Shown here in pieces: positions 1 through 7,559 of a stretch of 21,774 nt of DNA. The notes beneath the pieces were generated by a model. It made no database searches. It was not told the origin of the DNA and was given only the letters and a program-made list of their open reading frames with translations. The stretch spans positions 1 to 21,774 of the forward strand of contig JAPLNJ010000296.1 of the NCBI GenBank assembly GCA_026692885.1, in the 5' to 3' direction. The position numbers were made by a program, and so were the translations under genes. The DNA comes from Planctomycetota bacterium (GTDB lineage Bacteria > Planctomycetota > Planctomycetia > Pirellulales > Pirellulaceae). The first letter of the stretch is position 1. Each line of letters starts with the position of its first letter.

Positions 1-3000
1 TCAGCGTGGCCGTCCCCGCCGTCGCCTGCACCAGGTCCGCACCCGTGTCCAGTGCCCCGTCCGACGTCAGCGCCACGTTATTGGACGCGGTGACCGTCCC
101 GCCCAGCGTCAACGTCTTGCCCGCCGCCACAGCCGTCAGGCTGATACTCCCTTCCGTCACTGCCAAACTGCCGGTCGTCGTCAGATTGCCCGTCGTATTG
201 GTCACATCAACCCCGCCATTAGCCGTGAGGCTGGCCCCCGCCACCGACAACCCGGCTGAGACGGCGTCCTTGAACGCCAAGGCTCCCGTGCCCAGTGACA
301 CCGTACCGATCGTTGTCACCACGCTGGTCGCCGTGTTCAGCGTCGCGCTGGCATTCGAAGTGGTCAGCGTCAGATTGCTCGCGGTAATACCCCCCGAGGC
401 ATTCTGCGTGATCGCATTGCCCGGGCCCGTGGTCGTCAACGCGACCGACGCCCCGGTCGCAGTCACCGTGTTGTTGATGGCCAACGCGCCGCTGGTGTTC
501 AGCGTCACGCCCCCCGTCGCCCCCACCACGCCCGTGACGATCAACCCGCCCGCGTCCAGCAGATTCAAGGCCCCCGCGCCCAACGTCGTGGTGCCCAGGT
601 TCGTCAACACGTTCGTCGCCCCGTTGAGAGTGGCGTTGGCATTCGACGTAGTTAAAGTCAGATCGGTCGCGGTAATCACCCCCGTCTGCGTAATCGCATT
701 GCCCGCACCCCCGGTGGTCGTCAAGGCCACCATCGCCCCGGTCGCGGTCACCGTGTTGTTGATCGCCAACGTGCCGCTGGTGTTCAGCGTCACGCCCCCC
801 GTCGCCCCCACCACGCCCGTGACGATCAGCCCGCCCGCATCCAGCAGATTCAAGGCCCCCGTGCCCAACGCCGTGGCGCCCAAATTCGTCAAGGCGTTCG
901 TCGCCGTGTTCAACGTCGCATTACTGCCCGCGGTCGTCAGGACCAGCGTCGTCGCGGTAATCACCCCCGTCCCATTCTGCGTGATCGCATTGCCTGCGCC
1001 CGTGGTCGTCAACGCGACCGTCGCCCCGGTCGCCGTCACCGCGTTGTTGATTGCCAACGCGCCGCTGGTGTTCAGCGTCACGCCCGCCGTCGCGCCCACC
1101 ACTCCCGTGACCGTCAGCCCGCCCGCGTCCAGCAGATTCAAGGCCCCCGTCCCCAGCGTCGTGGTGCCCAGGTTCGTCACCGCGTTCGTCGCCGTGTTCA
1201 GCGTCGCGTTGGCATTCGCCGTGGCCAGCGTCAGATCGCTCGCGGTAATCACCCCCGTCCCATTCTGCGTGATCGCATTGCCCGCCCCGGTGGTCGTCAA
1301 CGCCACACTCCCGCCCCCGGCGTTCACCGCGTTGTTGATCGCCAAGGTGTTCTGGGACGTCAGAGCTATCCCGCCCGTGCCTGAAATCGCCTCGGATACG
1401 GTGATCCCGCCGACAACCGTGGTAACGGCGATGGCACCACCCGAAGAGGTAGAAATGCCGGTAAGCGTGCCGAGGGCCGCGCCGCCAAGGATTACGCCTT
1501 TCGAAGAGGCGATAAAGACGCCCGCTGACTGGGAGCGGGCCTCCAGGCTGGTTGTCATGACACCGATCTCATTCCCCAATGAACCGATGTTGCCTCCGCC
1601 ACCCGCACCGTTGACGTCCAGTGCGACCGTCGTGGCCGTAATCAGCGAGGCTCCCGAGACGCGGACGATTCCGCTTCCGGCAGTGGGACCGTTGTTGACA
1701 ACCAACACGTCTCCCACGGTGGTGAGGTCGTCGAGGGTGATGTCGCCGCTGGTATTGTTCGTCGTGGGCCCTGTGCTGATTTGAATGGTGATGTCGGCGT
1801 TGCCCGCATCGATCGTCGTGCCTGAGGCCATGGTGATGACCGCAGCACCGGCATTGCGCTGCGCATTCACGACGCCATTGAGCACGGTCTCGTTCGCCGT
1901 CATGGTGATCGCGCCGTTGTTCGTCGAGATATCGGCACTGATAATGATGGAGCGACCGGCCTGCACCGTCAGTGTCTTGCCAGGACTGCTCATAGCGAGC
2001 GTATCGGTGAACGTCACATCGTCGTTCGCCTGGAGAATGATGTTGGCGCTGGCGGCATCAATGCTCCCCGGGTCGATGGTCTGGGCGGATGTCGCATTCG
2101 GCGTGGCGAAGAGGTTGTTCCCAGTCCCCGGCGTGGGATCGTAGGCCACGCCACCGGTGATCTTCACCTCGATAAACTTTGGATCCAGCAGCAGCGTGCC
2201 CAAGCTGCCAGCCGGCGCGCTCGTGTCCACGCGGCCGTCAAAAACGAGCGAACCCTTGCCCGATGTCTCGACGAATCCCCCGTTGCCGGCCATCGCGCCG
2301 CCACGGGCAGTGATAGTACCGTGGAACCGCGTGACCTCATCGGCCCAAACAATGACGCGTCCACCATTGCCCGCGTCGATGGCGTCGGCGACGATCTCGG
2401 TATCCGGACCGACGTAGGTGCGCGAGGCGTTGCGGATGCTGCGGTTCTTACCCTGGTAGTCGCCGCCGATCAGGACCGTGCCGCCGCCGGAGGAGCCGGA
2501 GGCGTCGATGCGGGTGTTGTCGATCAGGCCGACACGGTCGCCGAGCAGATGGATGGTGCCGCCGACTTGGCCGGGCTCGCGTGCCGAAACGTCGATCACG
2601 CCGGATACGAGCGTCGTGCCCTGACTGCCGGCATCCAGATAGACCTGACCACCGCCGACCGCGGAGATCAGACCGTCGTGCGACAGGGTGGGGGCCTGCA
2701 CGCGGATGGTGCCGCGGACATCGGTGATCACGCCGGTCGACGAAATCGTGAGGGCATGCACGGCGCTCAGGTCGATCGTGGCGTCGTGCGTGGTGATCGT
2801 CTGCGTCACGCCGATGCGACCACCGGTGACCGTCAGGTCGCCGGAACCCAAATCCACAGGACCGCCGAACGTGATGGTGTCGGTCCCGCCGGCATAGATC
2901 GCGAGATTCGCTGAGAAGGTGGAGTCCAGGCCGGTCACATCGATCGTGTCACCCGCAGTGCTGTCGTGGCTGTCCCGAATCGTCAGCGACACGCCCGGGT

Positions 3001-4078
3001 CCGCAAACGTGACCGAGGTGCCGAGACTTGACTGGAACAGCGAGTGGTGGTCACCGACGCGGGCATCGTCTGACAACGTGATCGTTTCGGACTCGGCTGT
3101 AAGCTGGAAGCCGCGGTTCTCGACGCTCAGATCATCGACAAAGGTCTGCACCCCGGAAAAACGGACGGTGGTAGCGCCGGAGTCCGTGCCGATCGTCACT
3201 TCCCCGTCGGATTTCCCCTGGAACGCATAGTCCACGGACTTCACGGAACCGCCGGTCAGCACCAGGATCCCGTCCTCCGCTTGACCGCCGTTGAATTCGA
3301 CCGTCTTGGTCAAGGGACCGGACGAGAAATCAAGGACCAGCGTGCGGTGTGCGTCGGCCGCCTCGACGATCAGCTTGTCACCGCGCACGGAGGCGAAGGG
3401 AATCGTGACCTGCTGGCTGCCGTCGCCCGTGGCCCCGGCAATGCCGGTGGTCAACCGGGCGCTGGCGTCGGTGATGACGAACGCCTGGTGAGTTGCGTCG
3501 CTTTGAATCGTGAGCACGCCATGCTCTGCGCCACTGGAAGCAGGCGTGACGACCAGGTTGTTCGAGGCGTCGAGCGCAACCAGCGTGTGGGGCGCAGCCA
3601 CGCCGCCGATATCCAGGGCGGGAAGCGAGGCCACGGGTTGCTGCTCAGCGGCCGCGGGTGGCGAGAACGGATTGTCGGAAGGCGCGACCGCGCTGGCCGC
3701 GGGCGACAGCAGCGCGCGGAGTTCTTGTGCGGTGTGCGCGTACTTCGTTGTCAGCGGCGGCAGCTGATTGTGGGCCACGCTCACGGAGCTCGCCGTGGCC
3801 TGCGCGTCCTGCGACACCAAGCGTGTGTCGCAGCTCGCATGCGCATCCAGCGGCTGACCGTTTAGCGACGACGATCCGAGGGCCGACGCAGCCGACGAAC
3901 CGCCCATCAACGAGTTCGCCAGACTCTGCTGGACCAGCGACGCGGTCAACACGCGCCGTTGTTCGAGCTGAGTCACGTAAAGCTGTGGCTCGGCTTCGTC
4001 ATACAGCCACTGGGTTCGCCGACCACGATCGCGTCGTACGCCGTTCAAGAAACGTTGAAACCAACCAGATAGATCCAT
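1..4078 (-). CDS. Giant exported beta-helix / filamentous-haemagglutinin-like protein, C-terminus beyond the window
   Basis: The minus-strand frame from the ATG at 4078 stays open through 1359 codons to the left edge, so the gene is partial. An AAAGGG ribosome site lies 7 nt before the ATG. Residues about 36-50 carry LEQRRVLTASLV, resembling the LEPR-XLL motif at the N-terminus of large planctomycete exported proteins. Residues about 530-640 match the conserved block of FHA/haemagglutinin-like adhesins: GGTVLIGGDYQG, RTYVG, NGGRVIVWADEVTRF, ARGG, GNGGFVETSGKG, then GTLLLDP. The rest is Gly/Thr/Asn/Ala-rich and beta-helix-like, ending in tandem repeats. Likely role, by family: surface adhesion or extracellular matrix. 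No TpsB-type transporter gene is visible. The export route is unknown; the HlyD/TolC genes downstream are one candidate. The long plus-strand frames opposite it are shadows caused by the repetitive codon pattern. Confidence 0.85.
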   Translation of the reverse strand, partial: MDLSGWFQRFLNGVRRDRGRRTQWLYDEAEPQLYVTQLEQRRVLTASLVQQSLANSLMGGSSAASALGSSSLNGQPLDAHASCDTRLVSQDAQATASSVSVAHNQLPPLTTKYAHTAQELRALLSPAASAVAPSDNPFSPPAAAEQQPVASLPALDIGGVAAPHTLVALDASNNLVVTPASSGAEHGVLTIQSDATHQAFVITDASARLTTGIAGATGDGSQQVTIPFASVRGDKLIVEAADAHRTLVLDFSSGPLTKTVEFNGGQAEDGILVLTGGSVKSVDYAFQGKSDGEVTIGTDSGATTVRFSGVQTFVDDLSVENRGFQLTAESETITLSDDARVGDHHSLFQSSLGTSVTFADPGVSLTIRDSHDSTAGDTIDVTGLDSTFSANLAIYAGGTDTITFGGPVDLGSGDLTVTGGRIGVTQTITTHDATIDLSAVHALTISSTGVITDVRGTIRVQAPTLSHDGLISAVGGGQVYLDAGSQGTTLVSGVIDVSAREPGQVGGTIHLLGDRVGLIDNTRIDASGSSGGGTVLIGGDYQGKNRSIRNASRTYVGPDTEIVADAIDAGNGGRVIVWADEVTRFHGTITARGGAMAGNGGFVETSGKGSLVFDGRVDTSAPAGSLGTLLLDPKFIEVKITGGVAYDPTPGTGNNLFATPNATSAQTIDPGSIDAASANIILQANDDVTFTDTLAMSSPGKTLTVQAGRSIIISADISTNNGAITMTANETVLNGVVNAQRNAGAAVITMASGTTIDAGNADITIQISTGPTTNNTSGDITLDDLTTVGDVLVVNNGPTAGSGIVRVSGASLITATTVALDVNGAGGGGNIGSLGNEIGVMTTSLEARSQSAGVFIASSKGVILGGAALGTLTGISTSSGGAIAVTTVVGGITVSEAISGTGGIALTSQNTLAINNAVNAGGGSVALTTTGAGNAITQNGTGVITASDLTLATANANATLNTATNAVTNLGTTTLGTGALNLLDAGGLTVTGVVGATAGVTLNTSGALAINNAVTATGATVALTTTGAGNAITQNGTGVITATTLVLTTAGSNATLNTATNALTNLGATALGTGALNLLDAGGLIVTGVVGATGGVTLNTSGTLAINNTVTATGAMVALTTTGGAGNAITQTGVITATDLTLTTSNANATLNGATNVLTNLGTTTLGAGALNLLDAGGLIVTGVVGATGGVTLNTSGALAINNTVTATGASVALTTTGPGNAITQNASGGITASNLTLTTSNASATLNTATSVVTTIGTVSLGTGALAFKDAVSAGLSVAGASLTANGGVDVTNTTGNLTTTGSLAVTEGSISLTAVAAGKTLTLGGTVTASNNVALTSDGALDTGADLVQATAGTATL
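290..1350 (-). repeat. In-frame tandem repeats, 282-291 bp units, inside the giant protein gene
   Basis: The anchor TCTGCG..ATCGCATTGCC (plus strand) recurs at 403, 685, 976 and 1264, giving spacings of 282, 291 and 288 bp, all multiples of three. Each unit encodes 94-97 residues. Read on the minus strand, a unit contains GNAITQNGTGVITA, then LTTxNAxATLNxATN, LGTTTLGxGALNLLDAGG, GVTLNTSGALAINN and VTATGA. Such units fit coils of a beta-solenoid. The units are close but not identical; substitutions and small in-frame length changes separate them. Diverged partial units flank the array on both sides. Confidence 0.85.
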
Positions 4079-4272
4079 GTGGTATCCCTTTCCATGCTAC
4101 GCCGGTTACACCACGCGACGTGACGACCACCGCTGGGAACCCGCGCATCCGCCACAGGCTTCCAGCGGCAACCGCGGTCCCCGTCATTAGCCATCCCACA
4201 AAGAGGTTCATAAGTCGTGCCCGAATTCCGACTTGCGAGCCGCCTGTACCTCTGATTCTGCTTAGGGGTGAA

Positions 4273-4302
4273 ATTATCCTATGAATATGGCCTTGGTGTC
4301 AA
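4273..4302 (-). promoter_or_regulatory. Sigma70-like promoter candidate for the giant protein gene
   Basis: On the minus strand a perfect TTGACA (4302-4297) is followed by an 18-bp spacer and GATAAT (4278-4273). Transcription would start near 4266 and leave a 5' leader of about 190 nt before the ATG at 4078. It is the best promoter match upstream of this gene. Planctomycete promoters are poorly known, so the call rests only on consensus fit. Confidence 0.45.
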
Positions 4303-4627
4303 ACACTTCGTAAGTTTCGCCTCCCCATCCAGTTGCTGTCCGAGACGGCTTGCTTGAAACCATGACACTGTCTGGTGTTCCGTGGCCCCCAACGAAATCA
4401 CTTAATCACAAGCCGGGTAATAACTTGTGGGTGTCATGCGAAATGGATTGGCACCGCGTACGCTTCCGGCTTGCGGCGGACCGATTCAGACGCAAGCCGC
4501 GGACTTCGGGAACGGACGATTTGTCCCAGATGCTCATTGTCCTAGATGTTCACGAATTCGGCTACCTGTCACCTCAGATCGGGCCGGGCATTAACGCGGA
4601 CAATACACTGCGATCCTGTCTCCTATG
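4303..4627. other. Gene-free spacer, nothing recognised
   Basis: No open frame here has a convincing ribosome site or family resemblance. The one sizeable plus-strand frame (4350-4709) runs into the palindromic repeat at 4663-4724 and shows no recognisable protein features, so it is not called as a gene. Confidence 0.5.
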
Positions 4628-4752
4628 TGCTTTGTCAAAGCTAAGAACTAAGGTCGCGCTAAGTGAGCGGCAAGGCGCTAGCCGCCGGTGGCTCGAAACC
4701 AGCGGCTAGCGCCTTGCCGCTCACAACCCTAAACTCAAGCTTTGACAAAGCA
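4628..4752. repeat. Nested palindromic element (outer arms TGCTTTGTCAAAGCT, GCTAGCCGC-type core)
   Basis: The outer arms are 15 bp and perfectly inverted (4628-4642 and 4738-4752). Inside is a 23-bp perfect inverted repeat (4663-4685 and 4702-4724) around a 16-nt loop, containing GGCGCTAGCCGC. The outer arm occurs again with 14/15 identity at 7379-7393. The inner core recurs, diverged, at 21306-21385. This looks like a short non-autonomous interspersed element. No clear target-site duplication was found around it. Confidence 0.8.
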
Positions 4753-4756
4753 TTAG

Positions 4757-4850
4757 GGTGCATCGAGCCCGCAATTTGCCTGGTACATCGGCGTCCGTCA
4801 AGCGTTGGCCCAGGTTGCACGCGGGGAATCGCCGCTGGCGACGATGCACC
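4757..4850. repeat. Possible small inverted-repeat element
   Basis: GGTGCATCG at 4757-4765 is matched by CGATGCACC at 4842-4850, 9 bp perfect. It abuts the preceding element and a MITE-like unit follows 46 bp later. With arms this short, chance is possible; the position in a tract of similar elements is the main support. Confidence 0.35.
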
Positions 4851-4896
4851 AAGGGCTTGGGCGAGCTTGATGGTCCCTACATGAATCATCCTGGCT

Positions 4897-5037
4897 AGCG
4901 CGGTCTTTGAAGTTGCGCTATCACGTTTTCGCGGCGATTCTTGTAGGTTGGGTCTCCGCCCCAACCTTAGAAACATCGGAAAAGGACGGGTCAGGAGACC
5001 CATCCTACGAAAATGCGCAACTTCAAAGAGCGCGGTC
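4897..5037. mobile_element. MITE-like element, 123 bp, with 9-bp target-site duplication
   Basis: The direct repeat AGCGCGGTC is perfect at 4897-4905 and 5029-5037. It brackets a 123-bp body whose ends are inverted: TTTGAAGTTGCGC (4906-4918) and GCGCAACTTCAAAG (5015-5028). Inside is a second inverted pair, GTAGGTTGGGTCTCC (4943-4957) and GGAGACCCATCCTAC (4994-5008), 14/15 matched. There is no transposase, so mobilisation would have to be in trans. The duplication plus terminal inverted repeats make transposition the natural explanation. Confidence 0.75.
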
Positions 5038-5388
5038 GGTGGTATCCCAATGCTCGACCGAGGGCGAACGACGACCGCTCTATACGCCCGCTAATGTCAT
5101 CGGCAATGCGATCCCCCACAGAGAGTGCAGCACATCCGATAACCACAGGGGACGTGGCAATCCTGGCTAAATGCGCAGTCTTTTCCGTTGAGGAATATCC
5201 GAACCCAGGGCCGCTACCCAATGTGGCTCGATTCCGCCCGGCGGTTGATTTGTCAAACGAGCTAAGTTGTACCGATTTTGCCGGCATTCCTTGAGGTGAC
5301 GAAAGATCGATTCGTGTCGGTAGTTACGAGTATGCTCAAAATACTAAAGGTACCGGCAACCGGCAGACGAGTGTTATCCCCAGGGAGA
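5038..5388. other. Spacer without a recognisable gene
   Basis: Frames of about 90-98 codons exist on both strands (4991-5287 minus, 5013-5294 plus). They overlap each other and start or end inside the neighbouring MITE, and none shows a family motif or good ribosome site. No RNA gene was recognised. Confidence 0.45.
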
Positions 5389-5483
5389 GGCTGTGAAAAT
5401 ATTGGGACGGGCACCTGGTGAACAACGAATCTACTGAGTGTCTTGAGGTGCTAGCTCGGAGCCAGTCCCATTTTTTCACAGCC
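5389..5483. repeat. Short inverted-repeat element with GGCTGTGAAAA ends
   Basis: GGCTGTGAAAATATTGGGAC at 5389-5408 is matched by an inverted copy at about 5465-5483 (GTCCCATTTTTTCACAGCC), differing by one base gap. The total is 95 bp. The outermost GGCTGTGAAA is also the terminal sequence of the element inside the next gene (5619-5628), so the two may share a mobilising enzyme. No convincing target duplication flanks this copy. Confidence 0.65.
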
Positions 5484-5587
5484 TCGGAGCGTGTTGCCGG
5501 CCGGCTTCCTAGCCGCGATTCATGAACCAGGTTGCGTACGGAAGTTCCCCGATGAATCACCAGAGTCTATTGTGTGAGTCGCGACTG

Positions 5588-7351
5588 ATGAAACGTGCAT
5601 TCGACAGATCGCTCCGGGGCTGTGAAAGAATCAAATCGGTCGACGATGCTTACACAAGGTGTAGGGTGGGTTGTGCCCACCGGGCACAATCCGTTGTGGT
5701 GGGCACAGCCCAGCCTACGATTCTCTCAAAGCCTCTCCGGGGCGTCACGCAAGCGGCCCACGTCGGCGTGTTCGCGTCCTTCGCTGCGTGTTTGCTGATG
5801 GCGGCAGCCAACGGGTTTGCTGCCGAGTGTGACAATCCGTCGGCTTCCGCGGAATCGATGATCAAGCAGGTGGCACCGCCGGCCTTGCCGGCCGATCAGC
5901 CAACTCGGACGTCGGCGAAATCCCAGGCTGGCCGAGTCCCATTGCGGTTCACCGACCGCGTTCCGGATGCAGGCGACTTGATCAGGCCCGAACCGTTTCC
6001 GAAGTTCTACAGCGATTATGTGGGAGACAAGAAAGGCGAGTTACGGATCGTGCGAATGGATCAGGAAGCCCCGAAGACCATAGCGCGCGATCCCTGGGAT
6101 TCCTTGCTCCGTTACGTGCCACCACCGGTCTTTGTGCCGGACAAGGAAACGTCGGCTGCGGGCAAACCCCAAGTGATACCGTCCGTCTGCACGACCCCGG
6201 AACCGGTGGGAGATGTCAACGCCTCGCGAGAGTCCGATCACCTGCTCACATTGTCCAGTGAGTTCGAAGGTGCAGACGCGAAGGTGCCGGCCTCGGGAAT
6301 GGCCAGCATCCTCAGGCAGGGATCTCCCGCAGTTCCGTCCCACTCCCCAGTACCCTTGGCGCGGGACACGTTGTTACCGTCCCCGGCCGCCGAATCGTCT
6401 GCCGCTGTCACGCCGACCGTGATCAGTGCCGCTCCGTTTGCCATATATTCACCACCAGCAGCGCCGGTTCCCACCCCCGCGGTGATTCTTGCCGCCCACA
6501 CGGTGACGAGTCCCGAGCCCTCAGCGACTGCTGCCGCTACTGCCGCGCAGGTGGCGAGGAGTACCGCCCCGACCGTGATCGGTGCCGCCCCGCTAACGCT
6601 GAATGCCGCAGGAATAGTAAATCCTGATGACGACGGAATCGACATGGCCCACGGGGTAGACCGCCACTGGGCCGGCTCGCATGGCGGGCAAGGCTCACCG
6701 AAGTTGCTAGCGTGGCTCGCCCAGTCCGCTGCGGAGCAGGCCGAAGCTGCGAAGTTGCCTCCCCCCGCGCGACTCGAAGACCGAGCGGGAAAGCCAATCG
6801 ATTCGCAATCGGCGGAGCCACCCGAGGTGGCCGACGGCCACGAGGAGCACGAGGAAGTCGCGGCCCCAGGGGTCGACCCCGGATTCCTGCGGATGGATCA
6901 ACTGACCATGCGCATTGACTTACCTGTCGAGAAGGACAATCAAGGCAAGTCGTTGCCCACGCCGGAGGATCATGCCCAAGCCTACTTCGCCAAGCAAGGT
7001 GCCACTGCTGCGGAGTTGCAGCCGTACAGTTACTGGATGGAGAAGATTGGCTACGGCCCCGCGTTGAACTTCTGCTATAACCCGCTGTATTTCGAGGAAG
7101 TCAATTTGGAACGGTACGGCAATTCGTTGCCCATCGTTCAGCCTGCGGTATCGGCTGCTCGATTCTTCGGGACGATGGCGATTCTGCCTTATCGCCTGAC
7201 CGCCTACCGCCCCCACCGCTGCCTCTATCACGACCACCATTTCCGGCCAGGTGCTGCTGCGCCTTGTGAACATGCCGTCCCGTGGCTGCGTGTCGATGCG
7301 AGTTTGATGGAAGCCTACGCCATTGCCGGTTTGATTTTCCTGATCCCGTAG
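5588..7351 (+). CDS. Secreted protein of unknown function with Pro/Ala-rich middle and conserved C-terminal domain
   Basis: From the ATG at 5588 the product is 587 residues. ATGs at 5522 and 5552 are in frame but add sequence that is not signal-like, so 5588 is preferred. The hydrophobic stretch AAHVGVFASFAACLLMAAANGFAA (about residues 55-78) is a signal-peptide core with likely cleavage before ECDNP. A 41-codon segment between residues 12 and 52 comes from a mobile element (5612-5743); without it the N-terminus reads MKRAFDRSLRGVTQ followed directly by the core. Residues about 200-370 are low-complexity Ala/Pro/Ser/Thr with two related runs, TPTVISAAP and APTVIGAAP. The C-terminal ~150 residues look folded, with NFCYNPLYFEEVNLERYG, QPAVSAARFFG and YRPHRCLY. 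I recall similar C-termini in planctomycete hypothetical exported proteins but know no function. It converges with the M50 gene. Confidence 0.75.
   Translation: MKRAFDRSLRGCERIKSVDDAYTRCRVGCAHRAQSVVVGTAQPTILSKPLRGVTQAAHVGVFASFAACLLMAAANGFAAECDNPSASAESMIKQVAPPALPADQPTRTSAKSQAGRVPLRFTDRVPDAGDLIRPEPFPKFYSDYVGDKKGELRIVRMDQEAPKTIARDPWDSLLRYVPPPVFVPDKETSAAGKPQVIPSVCTTPEPVGDVNASRESDHLLTLSSEFEGADAKVPASGMASILRQGSPAVPSHSPVPLARDTLLPSPAAESSAAVTPTVISAAPFAIYSPPAAPVPTPAVILAAHTVTSPEPSATAAATAAQVARSTAPTVIGAAPLTLNAAGIVNPDDDGIDMAHGVDRHWAGSHGGQGSPKLLAWLAQSAAEQAEAAKLPPPARLEDRAGKPIDSQSAEPPEVADGHEEHEEVAAPGVDPGFLRMDQLTMRIDLPVEKDNQGKSLPTPEDHAQAYFAKQGATAAELQPYSYWMEKIGYGPALNFCYNPLYFEEVNLERYGNSLPIVQPAVSAARFFGTMAILPYRLTAYRPHRCLYHDHHFRPGAAAPCEHAVPWLRVDASLMEAYAIAGLIFLIP
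5612..5743. mobile_element. MITE-like element inserted in frame in the signal-peptide region
   Basis: The direct repeat CTCCGGGGC is perfect at 5612-5620 and 5735-5743. Between the copies are ends related by inversion, GGCTGTGAAAGAATC (5619-5633) and GATTCTCTCAAAGCC (5719-5733), 13/15 matched. An internal inverted pair begins GTAGGGTGGGTTGTGCCCAC (arms 5661-5681 and 5698-5718, 19/21 matched). Repeat-to-repeat distance is 123 bp, exactly 41 codons, and the inserted frame has no stop. Removing it restores a standard signal-peptide start, which is the main evidence that this is an insertion. Confidence 0.75.
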
Positions 7352-7376
7352 CCCGAATTGCGCATGGCCGCAGACT

Positions 7377-7509
7377 AGTGCTTTGTCAAGGCTAAAATCG
7401 CTCTGGTTACGACGCTCTGCCTCGTAACCCACTGGAAGCGAGGCTCCGCCTCGCAAGAAGGCCGGCGGAGCCGGCAAGGCAGTGCGTTCCCAGGCAGAGC
7501 CTGGGAACG
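7377..7509. repeat. Array of four hairpins between convergent genes; possible bidirectional terminator
   Basis: It begins with TAGTGCTTTGTCAAGGCT, close to the outer arm of the element at 4628. Four palindromes follow: 7405-7429 (GGTTACGA..TCGTAACC), 7438-7454 (GCGAGGC..GCCTCGC), 7461-7475 (GCCGGC..GCCGGC) and 7485-7509 (CGTTCCCAGG..CCTGGGAACG). The tract sits between the stop codons of the secreted-protein gene and the M50 gene, so it could end transcription from both sides. No U-run follows the stems, so intrinsic termination is only possible. Confidence 0.6.
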
Positions 7510-7559
7510 AGAGTCTCCAACATGTTCACAGCAGTGCCGCCTCAGGCCGTCTGTGCTGT

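Noticed and set aside
6..1784. 592-codon plus-strand open frame
   Set aside because: It lies antisense to the tandem repeats of the giant protein. The minus frame shows clear adhesin motifs, while this one is an Ala/Val/Pro-rich low-complexity shadow.
1785..3865. Several plus-strand frames of 85-197 codons
   Set aside because: All lie opposite the continuous minus-strand frame of the giant protein and overlap one another in different frames.
4350..4709. 119-codon plus-strand frame
   Set aside because: It has no family resemblance and its 3' end is made of the palindromic element at 4663-4724.
4991..5294. Overlapping 93- and 98-codon frames on both strands
   Set aside because: They begin or end inside the MITE at 4897-5037 and have no motifs or good ribosome sites.
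4628..5483. Repeat tract considered as a CRISPR array
   Set aside because: The repeats are unlike one another, are not evenly spaced direct repeats, and no cas gene is present.
5389..5483. 9-bp target duplication around the GGCTGTGAAAA element
   Set aside because: The flanks (CCAGGGAGA and TCGGAGCGT) do not match, so no duplication is claimed for this copy.
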